From the NCBI GenBank assembly GCA_002256995.1, contig NCGX01000001.1, forward strand, positions 117,785 to 181,784: a stretch of DNA of 64,000 bases. Reading direction: 5' to 3'. The DNA is from Hydrogenophilales bacterium 16-64-40 (GTDB taxonomy: Bacteria > Pseudomonadota > Gammaproteobacteria > Burkholderiales > Thiobacillaceae). Position numbers and translations under genes: made by a program. Below are positions 35,499 through 43,012 of this stretch, in pieces (position 1 is the first letter of the stretch; each line of letters begins with the position of its first letter). Under the pieces are notes generated by a model. It saw only the letters and a list, made by a program, of their open reading frames with translations, made no database searches and was not told where the DNA came from.

Positions 35499-36988
35499 CA
35501 CAATTCGTTGCGCCAGATCTGGTCGTCGCTGTCGAACAGGCGATTGGAATCGGCCGGCCCCCAGCTGCCGGCAGGGTAGGTCGGGATGTATTCGCGCTCG
35601 ACCGCCCAGTGATTGAGGATGGGATCGACGACCCGCCAAGCCCATTCGATTTCGTCGAAGCGCAGGAACAGCGAACGGTCACCCTCGATGACGTCGAGCA
35701 GCAAGGTTTCATAAGCGTCGAGCGTCTGCTCGTCGGTCTTGAGGAAACTCGCGTTCATCTGCATCAGCCGGGTGTCCATGTCGAGCCCGGGCTGCTTGAC
35801 GTGGATTTCCATGCGCATCGATTCGTCAGGCTGGATCGACAGCAGGATCCAGTTGGGATCGATCGACTCGAGCGGGGTCTCGCGGAACAGCTGCTGCGGT
35901 GGGTGGCGAAAGCGGATCGCGATCATCGAGGTCTGGTGCGGCATGCGCTTGCCGGTGCGCAGGTAGAACGGCACCCCGCGCCAGCGCCAGTTGTCAATGT
36001 AAAACTTGGCGGCGACGAAGGTTTCGGTGATCGAATTCGGTTCGACGTTTTCTTCCTGCTGGTAGCCCACTACGGGCTTGCCGTCGATCGTGCCGCGGGT
36101 GTATTGCGCTCGCAGCGCATGCGCATGCACTGCACGCTTGGCGATCGGGCGGATCGAGCGCAGCACCTTCACCTTCTCGTCCTGCAACGCGTCGGGTTCG
36201 AGCGCAGCGGGCGGCTCCATCGCAACGACGGTCAGCAATTGCATCAGGTGGTTTTGCAGCATGTCGCGCAGCGCGCCGGCGCGGTCGTAGTAGTCGGCGC
36301 GATTATCGATGCCGATCGACTCGGCCACGGTGATCTGCACATGGTCGATGAAGTTGCGGTTCCACAAGGGTTCGATCAGCGTGTTGGCAAAACGGAAAAC
36401 CAGCAGGTTCTGCACCGTCTCCTTGCCCAGAAAGTGATCGATGCGGTAAACCTGTTCCTCGTCGAAATGCTGGTGCAGCAGGCGATTGAGCATCTGCGCC
36501 GATTCGAGGTCTTCGCCAAAAGGCTTTTCAATCACCACCCGGTTCAGGCCGCGCGGCTTATTGAGCCCCGCGGCCTCGAGGTTCTGGATCACCGCGCCGA
36601 ATTCTGCCGGCTTGATCGCGAGATAGTAGACCGCGCTCGAACACGCCGATTCGGGCGGGAGCCGTTCGGCCAGCTCACGGTAGGAGGCCGCGTCGTTGAG
36701 GTCGCCCTTGAAATAGCTGAAGCGCGCAATGAAGCGTTTGAACACCGGCGTATCGAGCGAGCCCTTGATCTTGCCATCGAGCATCTTGTGCATATGCTCG
36801 CGCCAGTTTTCCGTCGTCCAGTCACGCCGCGAAAACGCGATGATCGAGAGCGACTCCGACAGCCGCCCGGCAGCCTCCAGGTGGTACAGCGCCGGCAGGA
36901 GCTTGTTGGTCGCAAGGTTTCCGGTCGCACCGAAAATCACGAAAGTACAGGGCAGATTGTCGGCTGCGGGATCTTGGGCCGGTTTCAT
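35498..36988 (-). CDS. zwf: glucose-6-phosphate 1-dehydrogenase
   Basis: Zwf oxidises glucose 6-phosphate with NADP+ and feeds NADPH and ribulose 5-phosphate synthesis. The 496-aa protein has the nucleotide-binding VIFGATGNLATNKLLPALY, VVIEKPFGEDLESA, the active-site RIDHFLGKETVQN, and RTGKRMPHQ. Length and motifs are normal. It lies 1 bp after gnd and shares one base with pgl. In an autotroph the pathway would mostly serve NADPH production or glycogen use. Confidence 0.97.
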   Translation of the reverse strand: MKPAQDPAADNLPCTFVIFGATGNLATNKLLPALYHLEAAGRLSESLSIIAFSRRDWTTENWREHMHKMLDGKIKGSLDTPVFKRFIARFSYFKGDLNDAASYRELAERLPPESACSSAVYYLAIKPAEFGAVIQNLEAAGLNKPRGLNRVVIEKPFGEDLESAQMLNRLLHQHFDEEQVYRIDHFLGKETVQNLLVFRFANTLIEPLWNRNFIDHVQITVAESIGIDNRADYYDRAGALRDMLQNHLMQLLTVVAMEPPAALEPDALQDEKVKVLRSIRPIAKRAVHAHALRAQYTRGTIDGKPVVGYQQEENVEPNSITETFVAAKFYIDNWRWRGVPFYLRTGKRMPHQTSMIAIRFRHPPQQLFRETPLESIDPNWILLSIQPDESMRMEIHVKQPGLDMDTRLMQMNASFLKTDEQTLDAYETLLLDVIEGDRSLFLRFDEIEWAWRVVDPILNHWAVEREYIPTYPAGSWGPADSNRLFDSDDQIWRNEL

Positions 36989-36989
36989 C

Positions 36990-37898
36990 TCAGCCCTCCT
37001 TCACGGCGTGGCCGCCGAAGCCCTGGCGCATTTTTGCCAACATCTTGTTGGCGTAATCGCCCTTGCCCTGGCTGGCAAAACGCATCATCAGGGACAGCGT
37101 CATCACGGGCGCGGGAACGCCCAGTTCGATCGCTTCAAGCGCAGTCCAGCGGCCTTCGCCGGAGTCGCCGACATAAGGCTGAATGTTCTCGAGCGTCTGG
37201 TCCTGTGCCAGAAAATCCGCCGACAAATCAAGCAGCCACGATTGCACCACGCTGCCGTGGCGCCACAGCTCGGCAATTTCGGCGAGATTCAGTTCAAACC
37301 CCGGCTTGTTTTTCATCAGCGCGAAGCCTTCGGCCAGTGCTTGCATCATGCCGTACTCGATGCCGTTATGAACCATCTTGGCGAAATGCCCGGAACCGAC
37401 CGAGCCGCAATGCAGCCAGCCGCGGTCCGCGGCGGGCGCGAGCTTTTCCATATAGGGCTTGAGCCGTGCCGCCGCCGCTTCGCTCGCACCGAACATCAGG
37501 CAATAGCCGTTCTCCAGCCCCCATACGCCGCCGGACACCCCGACGTCGGAAAACTCGATCTGGCGCTCGGCCAGCCAGGCGGTGCGACGCTGCACATCCT
37601 TGTAGAAGGAATTGCCCCCATCCACGACCAGATCGCCCGGCGCCAGCATCGGCCGCAAGGCTTGCAGCGTGGCTTCCGTTGCGTCGCCGGCAGGCAACAT
37701 CAACCACACGATGCGTGGCGTGGCGAGTGCGTCGACCAGGGCCTGCAAGCTGTCGCAGGCGAGATGGCCCGTTTCTTCAGCCAGGCTTTGCGTCACGTCA
37801 AAGCTGCGGTTGAACAGCGCAATCTGCGCGCCCTCGCGCGCCAGGCGCCGTGCCATGTTGCCGCCCATGCGACCCAGTCCGACGATACCGAATTCCAT
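36990..37898 (-). CDS. gnd: 6-phosphogluconate dehydrogenase (decarboxylating), short type
   Basis: It oxidises and decarboxylates 6-phosphogluconate to ribulose 5-phosphate. The 302-aa protein is the short GndA/YqeC type, often NAD-preferring, rather than the 470-aa E. coli form. Motifs are IVGLGRMGGNMARRL (dinucleotide loop), DGGNSFYKDVQ, SGGVWGLENGY and the catalytic-lysine region FAKMVHNGIEYGMMQ. ATG 37898 follows AAAGGAGTCAAGT, a strong ribosome-binding site. It heads the gnd-zwf-pgl operon. Confidence 0.95.
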   Translation of the reverse strand: MEFGIVGLGRMGGNMARRLAREGAQIALFNRSFDVTQSLAEETGHLACDSLQALVDALATPRIVWLMLPAGDATEATLQALRPMLAPGDLVVDGGNSFYKDVQRRTAWLAERQIEFSDVGVSGGVWGLENGYCLMFGASEAAAARLKPYMEKLAPAADRGWLHCGSVGSGHFAKMVHNGIEYGMMQALAEGFALMKNKPGFELNLAEIAELWRHGSVVQSWLLDLSADFLAQDQTLENIQPYVGDSGEGRWTALEAIELGVPAPVMTLSLMMRFASQGKGDYANKMLAKMRQGFGGHAVKEG

Positions 37899-38030
37899 AC
37901 TTGACTCCTTTGGGATGAATATTTGTTTGCATGGCGCAGCAATCGTGCCAGCTGTGAACACATGATAGAACGCGAGGATGGCGTGGGCATTGCGCAAGGC
38001 ATGCCCGCGGGCGGTGCACGACGCACCCGA

Positions 38031-38666
38031 TCAGGCCAGCAGACCCGGGAACAGCTTGCCCAGGCCGCCTGCGATCATCTCGACCGAAATCGCCGCGATG
38101 ATCAGCCCCATCAGGCGCGTGACGACATGAATTCCGGTTTTTCCGAGGCGCCGCGCGATCATCGGCGCAGCTCGAAACGCCAGCCACACCGACAGGGCCA
38201 CCAGCACCACCGGGATCAGCAGCAGACCCTGATGCAGCGCATCGCCCTGCGCCGCGCCCGACGCCACGATCACGTGGGTGATCGCGCCCGGCCCGGCCAG
38301 AAGCGGCACCCCCAGCGGCACCACGCCGACCGAGTCTTTCTCTTCTGCCTCCTGCGCCTCGTCCTCGGTCTGCCGCTGCGGGCTGATTTGCGCCCCCACC
38401 ATCGACAGCGCCAGCAACAGCAGCAGCAAGCCGCCCGCCACCGAGAACGCCGCAAGCCGGATGCCGAAGAACATCAGCAAGGGTTCGCCGGCGAAGGTAA
38501 ACAGCGTCAACACACCCAGCACCGTCAGCGCTGCGATACGCGCTGCTGCGTGACTTTGCGCCAGCGTGTAGCCGTGGGTGGCGAGGAGGAAAATCGGGAT
38601 GACGCCGACCGGGTCGACGATGGCAAACAGGGCGAATGCCGATTTGACGAGGGCGAGGATGTCCAT
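38031..38666 (-). CDS. MarC-family integral membrane protein
   Basis: The 211-aa protein has six predicted membrane segments, beginning ALVKSAFALFAIVDPVGVIPIFL, the family's N-terminal motif, then VPLGVPLLAGPGAITHVIV, which is the second conserved block. MarC/UPF0056 proteins were once linked to multiple antibiotic resistance, but the function is unknown; some are annotated NAAT transporters. The acidic loop with EDEAQEAEEKD in the middle is cytoplasmic by the usual topology. The 132-bp gap downstream holds the gnd promoter region. Confidence 0.88.
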   Translation of the reverse strand: MDILALVKSAFALFAIVDPVGVIPIFLLATHGYTLAQSHAAARIAALTVLGVLTLFTFAGEPLLMFFGIRLAAFSVAGGLLLLLLALSMVGAQISPQRQTEDEAQEAEEKDSVGVVPLGVPLLAGPGAITHVIVASGAAQGDALHQGLLLIPVVLVALSVWLAFRAAPMIARRLGKTGIHVVTRLMGLIIAAISVEMIAGGLGKLFPGLLA

Positions 38667-38696
38667 GCCTGCATCATAGCCGCATGATGCGGCTAA

Positions 38697-39398
38697 TCAG
38701 GCCCGGCGGAACACCAGGTCCCACACCCCATGGCCCAGGCGGATGCCGCGCTGCTCGAACTTGGTGAGCGGACGGGTGTCGGGGCGCGGCGCGTAATCCG
38801 CCACGGTGTTTTGCAAAGCCGGCTCGGCGCCGAGCACCGCCAGCATCTGCTCGGCGTAGTCCTGCCAGTCAGTCGCTAGGTGAATATAGCCGCCTGGCGC
38901 AAGGCGGCTGGCCAGCAGGCTCACCAAGGGCGGCTGGATCAGGCGGCGCTTGTGATGGCGCTTCTTGTGCCAGGGGTCGGGAAAGAAGATGTGGATGCCG
39001 GAGAGGCTGGCCGGCGCCAGCATGTTCGTCAGCACCTCGACGGCATCGTGCTGGATGACCCGCACATTGGTGAGGCCGCGCTCACCGAGCTGCTTCAGCA
39101 GTGCGCCGACGCCGGGCGTGTGGACCTCGACGCCGAGGTAGTCGTTTTCCGGATGGGCGGCGGCAATCTCGGCCAGCCCCTCGCCCATGCCGAAGCCGAT
39201 TTCCAGGATGCGCGGCACTGGTTTTGAATTTGCGGCGGTACGGCCGAACACCGCATCGAAGTCAAGCACGGCAGCCTGGTACGGCAGCATGAACTGCGGC
39301 CCGATTTCGGCCAGCGCACGCGCCTGGCCGGAGCCGACGCGGCCGGCGCGCAGCACATAGGAGCGGATGCGCGGGTGCGCGCCGGTGTCTGTCGTCAT
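38697..39398 (-). CDS. trmB: tRNA (guanine-N7-)-methyltransferase
   Basis: TrmB methylates G46 in the variable loop of tRNAs using SAM. The 233-aa protein has the SAM loop [14 protein letters not shown], the conserved [18 protein letters not shown] segment and [14 protein letters not shown]. It is 2 bp after thiG on the same strand, an order (thiS-thiG-trmB) that is very common in proteobacteria. Confidence 0.97.
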   Translation of the reverse strand: MTTDTGAHPRIRSYVLRAGRVGSGQARALAEIGPQFMLPYQAAVLDFDAVFGRTAANSKPVPRILEIGFGMGEGLAEIAAAHPENDYLGVEVHTPGVGALLKQLGERGLTNVRVIQHDAVEVLTNMLAPASLSGIHIFFPDPWHKKRHHKRRLIQPPLVSLLASRLAPGGYIHLATDWQDYAEQMLAVLGAEPALQNTVADYAPRPDTRPLTKFEQRGIRLGHGVWDLVFRRA

Positions 39399-39400
39399 GC

Positions 39401-40204
39401 TTATTTGCTGCCCGCGCTTTTATTTCCAGCGATGAGGCCGCTGGTGGGCGAACTCGGGCTGGCCTTATAGATCTTCTTCGGCATACGACCGGCCAGATAG
39501 GCCTCGCGGCCGGCTTCCACCGCCTTCTTCATGGCCGAGGCCATCAACACCGGATTGCCGGCGCCGGCAATCGCCGTATTCATCAGCACCGCGTCGCAGC
39601 CGAGTTCCATCGCGATGGTGGCGTCGCTGGCGGTGCCGACGCCGGCATCGACGATCACCGGCACCGAGAGGCGGTCGATAATGATCTGCAGGTTCCACGG
39701 ATTGAGGATGCCCATGCCGGAGCCGATCAGGCTCGCCAGCGGCATCACCGCGACGCAACCGATGTCTTCCAGCTGTTTGGCGGCGATCGGGTCGTCCGAC
39801 GTGTAGACCATGACCTGGAAGCCGTCCTTGACCAGCACCTCGGCGGCCTTGATCGTCTCGGCCACGTTGGGATACAGCGACTCGGCGTCGCCCAGCACCT
39901 CGAGCTTGACCAGCGCGTGACCGTCCAGCAGTTCGCGCGCCAGACGCAGCGTGCGGATGGCGTCGTCGGCCGTGTAGCAGCCGGCGGTGTTGGGCAGGTA
40001 GGTGTATTTCGACGGCGGCAGCGCGTCGAGCAGGCTGGGCTGACCTGCATCCTGGCCGATATTGGTGCGGCGGATGGCGACGGTGATGATTTCGGCGCCC
40101 GAGGCTTCGACCGCGAGGCGCGTCTGTTCGAAATCCTGGTACTTGCCGGTGCCGACCAGCAGGCGGGAAGAATAGGATTTACCGGCGATGACGAGAGGGT
40201 TCAT
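39401..40204 (-). CDS. thiG: thiazole synthase
   Basis: ThiG builds the thiamine thiazole ring from deoxyxylulose 5-phosphate, dehydroglycine and ThiS-thiocarboxylate. The 267-aa protein has the Schiff-base Lys100 in [25 protein letters not shown], and the phosphate-binding [17 protein letters not shown] 40204 ([16 protein letters not shown]) is the conserved start; a longer frame would translate an inverted repeat and is rejected. It is separated from thiS by 107 bp that contain that repeat. Confidence 0.96.
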   Translation of the reverse strand: MNPLVIAGKSYSSRLLVGTGKYQDFEQTRLAVEASGAEIITVAIRRTNIGQDAGQPSLLDALPPSKYTYLPNTAGCYTADDAIRTLRLARELLDGHALVKLEVLGDAESLYPNVAETIKAAEVLVKDGFQVMVYTSDDPIAAKQLEDIGCVAVMPLASLIGSGMGILNPWNLQIIIDRLSVPVIVDAGVGTASDATIAMELGCDAVLMNTAIAGAGNPVLMASAMKKAVEAGREAYLAGRMPKKIYKASPSSPTSGLIAGNKSAGSK

Positions 40205-40220
40205 AAATTCAGGCAAAGCA

Positions 40221-40290
40221 TAAGGGGTGAGGAGTAAGGCACGGGGGTGAGAAGCGAGGGAGTCGGGCGGGGCTCCCACCTCACCCCTTA
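40221..40290. repeat. intergenic inverted repeat between thiS and thiG
   Basis: TAAGGGGTGAGG (40221-40232) and CCTCACCCCTTA (40279-40290) are perfectly complementary 12-base arms separated by 46 bases. The unit GGGGTGAG occurs again near 40244 (GGGGGTGAG). This G-rich / C-rich pattern looks like a dispersed palindromic element rather than a terminator, since no T run follows. It does not lie in the coding part of either gene. Confidence 0.6.
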
Positions 40291-40311
40291 CCCCCACACG
40301 CTTCACGCACT

Positions 40312-40515
40312 TCAGCCGCCGCCGACCGCGACGACGATTTCCAGGCGGTCGCCGCTGGCCAGCGGCGTGGTGGCATGCTGGCTGCGCGGGACAATCTCGC
40401 CGTTTTTTTCGATGGCGATGCGCTTCCCCGCCAGGTCCTGCAACTCGATCAGTTGAGCCAAGGTAAGCGGCGCAGGGAAGCTGCGGGGTTCGCCGTTGAT
40501 GACCAGTTCAATCAC
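40312..40515 (-). CDS. thiS: sulfur carrier protein ThiS
   Basis: ThiS is a ubiquitin-like carrier whose C-terminal Gly-Gly becomes a thiocarboxylate that delivers sulfur to ThiG. The 67-aa protein has [26 protein letters not shown] and ends [12 protein letters not shown], which is the active C-terminus (three Gly instead of the usual two). It is upstream of thiG in the same direction. I see no TPP riboswitch in the 59 bp between it and the divergent tRNA gene. Confidence 0.95.
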   Translation of the reverse strand: MIELVINGEPRSFPAPLTLAQLIELQDLAGKRIAIEKNGEIVPRSQHATTPLASGDRLEIVVAVGGG

Positions 40516-40574
40516 AAATCACTTCTTTTCTATCCGATGGGCATGAGTTTCAGTATCATGCCGAATTCTACCGC

Positions 40575-40648
40575 GCGGGCGTCGTATAGTGGCATTACCT
40601 GAGCTTCCCAAGCTCATGAGGAGGGTTCGATTCCCTTCGCCCGCTCCA
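40575..40648 (+). tRNA. tRNA-Gly, anticodon CCC
   Basis: The acceptor arm GCGGGCG (40575-40581) pairs with CGCCCGC (40638-40644), followed by discriminator T and encoded CCA (40646-40648). The anticodon stem TGAGC/GCTCA encloses TTCCCAA, anticodon CCC at the centre. The T arm is GAGGG-TTCGATT-CCCTT. All parts are in place, so it is a functional tRNA-Gly(CCC). It is divergent from thiS, with the DUF1631 genes downstream. Confidence 0.95.
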
Positions 40649-40726
40649 AACACTGCTTGCAGACAGGCCATCTGGCTGGCCGCAGTTCAATAATTCGCAA
40701 GTCATGGCCGTTATGACTACCAGGCC

Positions 40727-42760
40727 ATGAATACCCAATCGACTCCCCCGACGCCTGCTGCGCTGCTGTCTGAAGCCGATGCACGCATGGCGCAGGCGCT
40801 GGACAATTTTTTCCAGCGCAGCCATGCCCCGCTTCAGGGCAGCGTCTTGCGCGCCATTGCGCCGCAGATGACGTCTGTGGTCATCGCAACCGGGCAGACT
40901 TGTCTGGACTGGCTCAATAGCCGTCCGGACGTCTTGTCCGCTGCGTTTGCCGACCAATTCCGGCTTCACCTCGCCCGGCCCGAGACGTTTACCCTCCGCA
41001 ATGACAGCCGCCCGGCCGAACTGCAACTACTGGATGACGACGCGCTCAAGCGGCAACTGGCAGAAGAAAAAGTCGCCACCCAGCTGACCGAAGTCCTGCG
41101 GGCCGACATGTTGCTGCTGTTCGGCCGTTTGCAAGCGGTGCGGCGGGCGGCGTTGGACAATCCAGCAGACCATACCAAAACCTATGGCCCGCTGCCGGTC
41201 ATTCGCGCGCTGTCGCGCGCGCTCGATGCGCTGGGTATCGACTCGCGGTGCGGCACCCTCCTGCTCCAGTGTGTCGGCGCCCCCCTGCTCGACACGCTGA
41301 AGTACACCTACACGGCGCTCTACCAGTTTCTGGGCGCGCAGAACGTCCCTGAGCTCCCTCTAGCACACGCTGCCCCCCTGACCCGGCGCACGCCAAGCGA
41401 TGCCGGACAGGCCATCCTCAAACATATCCAGTCGGTGGCCACCCAAGCGAACGAAACCGGCTCGGCAGGCACAAGCGCGGCAACGGGCGGGCTCACGCCC
41501 GTGCCGAGCCGCCTGATCGACAGCCTGGCAGGCTGGCAAAACCGCCTGCTGGTCGCACCGTCAGACGCGCCCGCGCACATCCTGCAGCAATTGCAGCGGG
41601 GTGATCATTCCGGCACCGATGCACATGACCTCGCCGTGCTGGATGCCGTCGCCGGTCTGTTCGAATTCATTCTCGACGATCCGGGACTGTCGCCGCGTTA
41701 CAGGACCGCAGTCGCGCAGCTGCAAATCCCGGCCCTCCGGGACGCCCTGGTTGCGCCCGACTTTTTCAGCGCCGAGCAGCACCCGGCACGCCAGTTGATT
41801 GATCTGATGGGCCTGCTCTCGCGCCGCTTTCCGGAGCACGACGCCTCGCACGTCCATGCGCTCGAGCACATCGAGGCGGCCTGCGCCGCCCTCCACCACG
41901 ATCCCGGGCATCCCGCCGAGGCCTTTGCGCGGGCGCACGACAGCCTGGCCGCCTGGCTGGCCGACGAAGCGGCACGTCCTGACCCCGGGCTGGCTTCTGA
42001 AGTGGCGCGGATGGAGCACATCGAACGCCAGGAACTGGGCACCCTGCTCGCGCTGGAAAACCTGCAGGACCTGACCGAACGCTACCCTGCCCCGGAATCC
42101 GTTTTGCGGCGACTGGAAGCGGCCTGGGTGCCGCACATGGCTTCGCTGTATGTGGCCGAATCCGGCGAGGGCCCTGACTGGCGCACGGCCTGCCACACCC
42201 TGCAACAGCTTTTTCTCAGCCTGCAGACACCGGACAGCGACGCGACGCGGGAATCCCGCCTGCAATCGATACCGTCCATCAACGCCGCGCTGCGGCGCGG
42301 ACTGCTGGCGCAAGGGGCCGAACCTGCACAGCTGAAAGATTTTTTCGGCGCCGTCACCGCCACCCAGGAAAACTGGATTCGCCCCGCCCTCGGTCAACGC
42401 GAAAGAATGATCAGCTCATTCACGCCGCGCCGCGTCTCGGAGCAGATCGAGTCGCTGGCCCCCCAATTTACGGATACCCCGGGCAATGATTCTGCCCTAC
42501 AACAGGCACTGCAGTTGCGCGAAGGCGACTGGATCGATTTCGACCCTGCCTACGAGGGCCTGACGGCCGCACGCGCGCTCTGGGTGGGGGTGAATGGCCA
42601 CCTGCTGTTCTGCGACAGCGCTGGCGGGCGCCCTGTTGCGCTCGGCTGCGAACAGATCGCGGCTGAAATGCGTGCTGGCCGCGCGCGCATCCCGGAGCAG
42701 TCGCTGACTCGCAAAGCCATGCTGCGCCTCAAAGAAAACCTGCCGGCCAGCCCGCGCTGA
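40727..42760 (+). CDS. DUF1631 family protein (first of two)
   Basis: A 677-aa soluble, mainly helical protein of unknown function. Family-like segments are LDNFFQRSHAPLQGSVLRA (N-terminal region), LAVLDAVAGLFEFILDDP (about 305-325), LQIPALRDALVAPDFFS and RQLIDLMGLLSRRFPEHD. A C-terminal module (about 590-670: LREGDWIDFDPAYEG, ALWVGVNGHLLFCDSAGG) is shared with the next gene and recalls a small beta-barrel, but no RxxxR PilZ motif is visible. Old annotations call this family thymidine phosphorylase, which I do not support. It shares no riboswitch with its neighbour. Confidence 0.88.
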   Translation: MNTQSTPPTPAALLSEADARMAQALDNFFQRSHAPLQGSVLRAIAPQMTSVVIATGQTCLDWLNSRPDVLSAAFADQFRLHLARPETFTLRNDSRPAELQLLDDDALKRQLAEEKVATQLTEVLRADMLLLFGRLQAVRRAALDNPADHTKTYGPLPVIRALSRALDALGIDSRCGTLLLQCVGAPLLDTLKYTYTALYQFLGAQNVPELPLAHAAPLTRRTPSDAGQAILKHIQSVATQANETGSAGTSAATGGLTPVPSRLIDSLAGWQNRLLVAPSDAPAHILQQLQRGDHSGTDAHDLAVLDAVAGLFEFILDDPGLSPRYRTAVAQLQIPALRDALVAPDFFSAEQHPARQLIDLMGLLSRRFPEHDASHVHALEHIEAACAALHHDPGHPAEAFARAHDSLAAWLADEAARPDPGLASEVARMEHIERQELGTLLALENLQDLTERYPAPESVLRRLEAAWVPHMASLYVAESGEGPDWRTACHTLQQLFLSLQTPDSDATRESRLQSIPSINAALRRGLLAQGAEPAQLKDFFGAVTATQENWIRPALGQRERMISSFTPRRVSEQIESLAPQFTDTPGNDSALQQALQLREGDWIDFDPAYEGLTAARALWVGVNGHLLFCDSAGGRPVALGCEQIAAEMRAGRARIPEQSLTRKAMLRLKENLPASPR

Positions 42761-42778
42761 TTTTTGCAGGTTGCACGC

Positions 42779-42805
42779 TCAAGTTTCGCTCACCTCGGCC
42801 GATAG
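42779..42805 (+). promoter_or_regulatory. predicted sigma-28 (FliA) promoter
   Basis: TCAAGTTT (42779-42786) and GCCGATAG (42798-42805) are separated by exactly 11 bases. The enterobacterial FliA consensus is TAAAGTTT-N11-GCCGATAA; each half has one mismatch. Transcription would start near 42811-42813, about 30 bases before the c-di-GMP riboswitch and about 200 bases before the second DUF1631 gene. FliA transcribes late flagellar and chemotaxis genes. The match is by pattern only. Confidence 0.75.
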
Positions 42806-42840
42806 ATCAGTTGTACGGTTGTGTGTCGAGTTTCAGACAC

Positions 42841-42946
42841 GATCGCCGACCATCGAACAGGGCAAACCCGCCGCGAGGCGGGGACGCAAAGTTACCGGTC
42901 TCAGTCCCCGCAGCAGCGTGGCCGAGACAGCGGGGCCGCCGGCACC
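42841..42946 (+). promoter_or_regulatory. cyclic di-GMP-I (GEMM-I) riboswitch
   Basis: Conserved core elements appear in the right order: GGGCAAACC (42860-42868); a six-pair hairpin CCCGCC-GCGA-GGCGGG (42867-42882) with a GNRA loop; GACGCAAAG (42883-42891), the tetraloop-receptor strand; a stem GTCTC (42898-42902) with GAGAC (42924-42928); and AGCGGGG (42929-42935). A short closing stem GCCG (42845-42848)/CGGC (42940-42943) completes it. These are the landmarks of the GEMM-I class that binds c-di-GMP. I see no obvious terminator in the 66 bases before the start codon, so the output may be at translation. Confidence 0.88.
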
Positions 42947-43012
42947 ATTCCGGACACGCGCAAGTCATCCCTTTTCAGGTCAGCCAACCGCCGATACCGC
43001 GAGGTGATCCAA

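Noticed and set aside
40205-40306. Upstream extension of thiG by 34 codons
   Set aside because: The extra residues translate an inverted repeat and are unlike ThiG N-termini; ATG 40204 gives the conserved start.
40516-40574. TPP riboswitch before thiS
   Set aside because: The 59-bp gap lacks the CTGAGA and other TPP core elements and is too short; it abuts the divergent tRNA gene.
42790-43007. TCACCTCG (42790-42797) is fully complementary to CGAGGTGA (43000-43007) at the ribosome-binding site of the second DUF1631 gene
   Set aside because: The first segment lies inside the predicted sigma-28 promoter spacer and would not be in the transcript that starts near 42811, so it cannot be the sequestering strand for that RNA. 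It would matter only with read-through from upstream.
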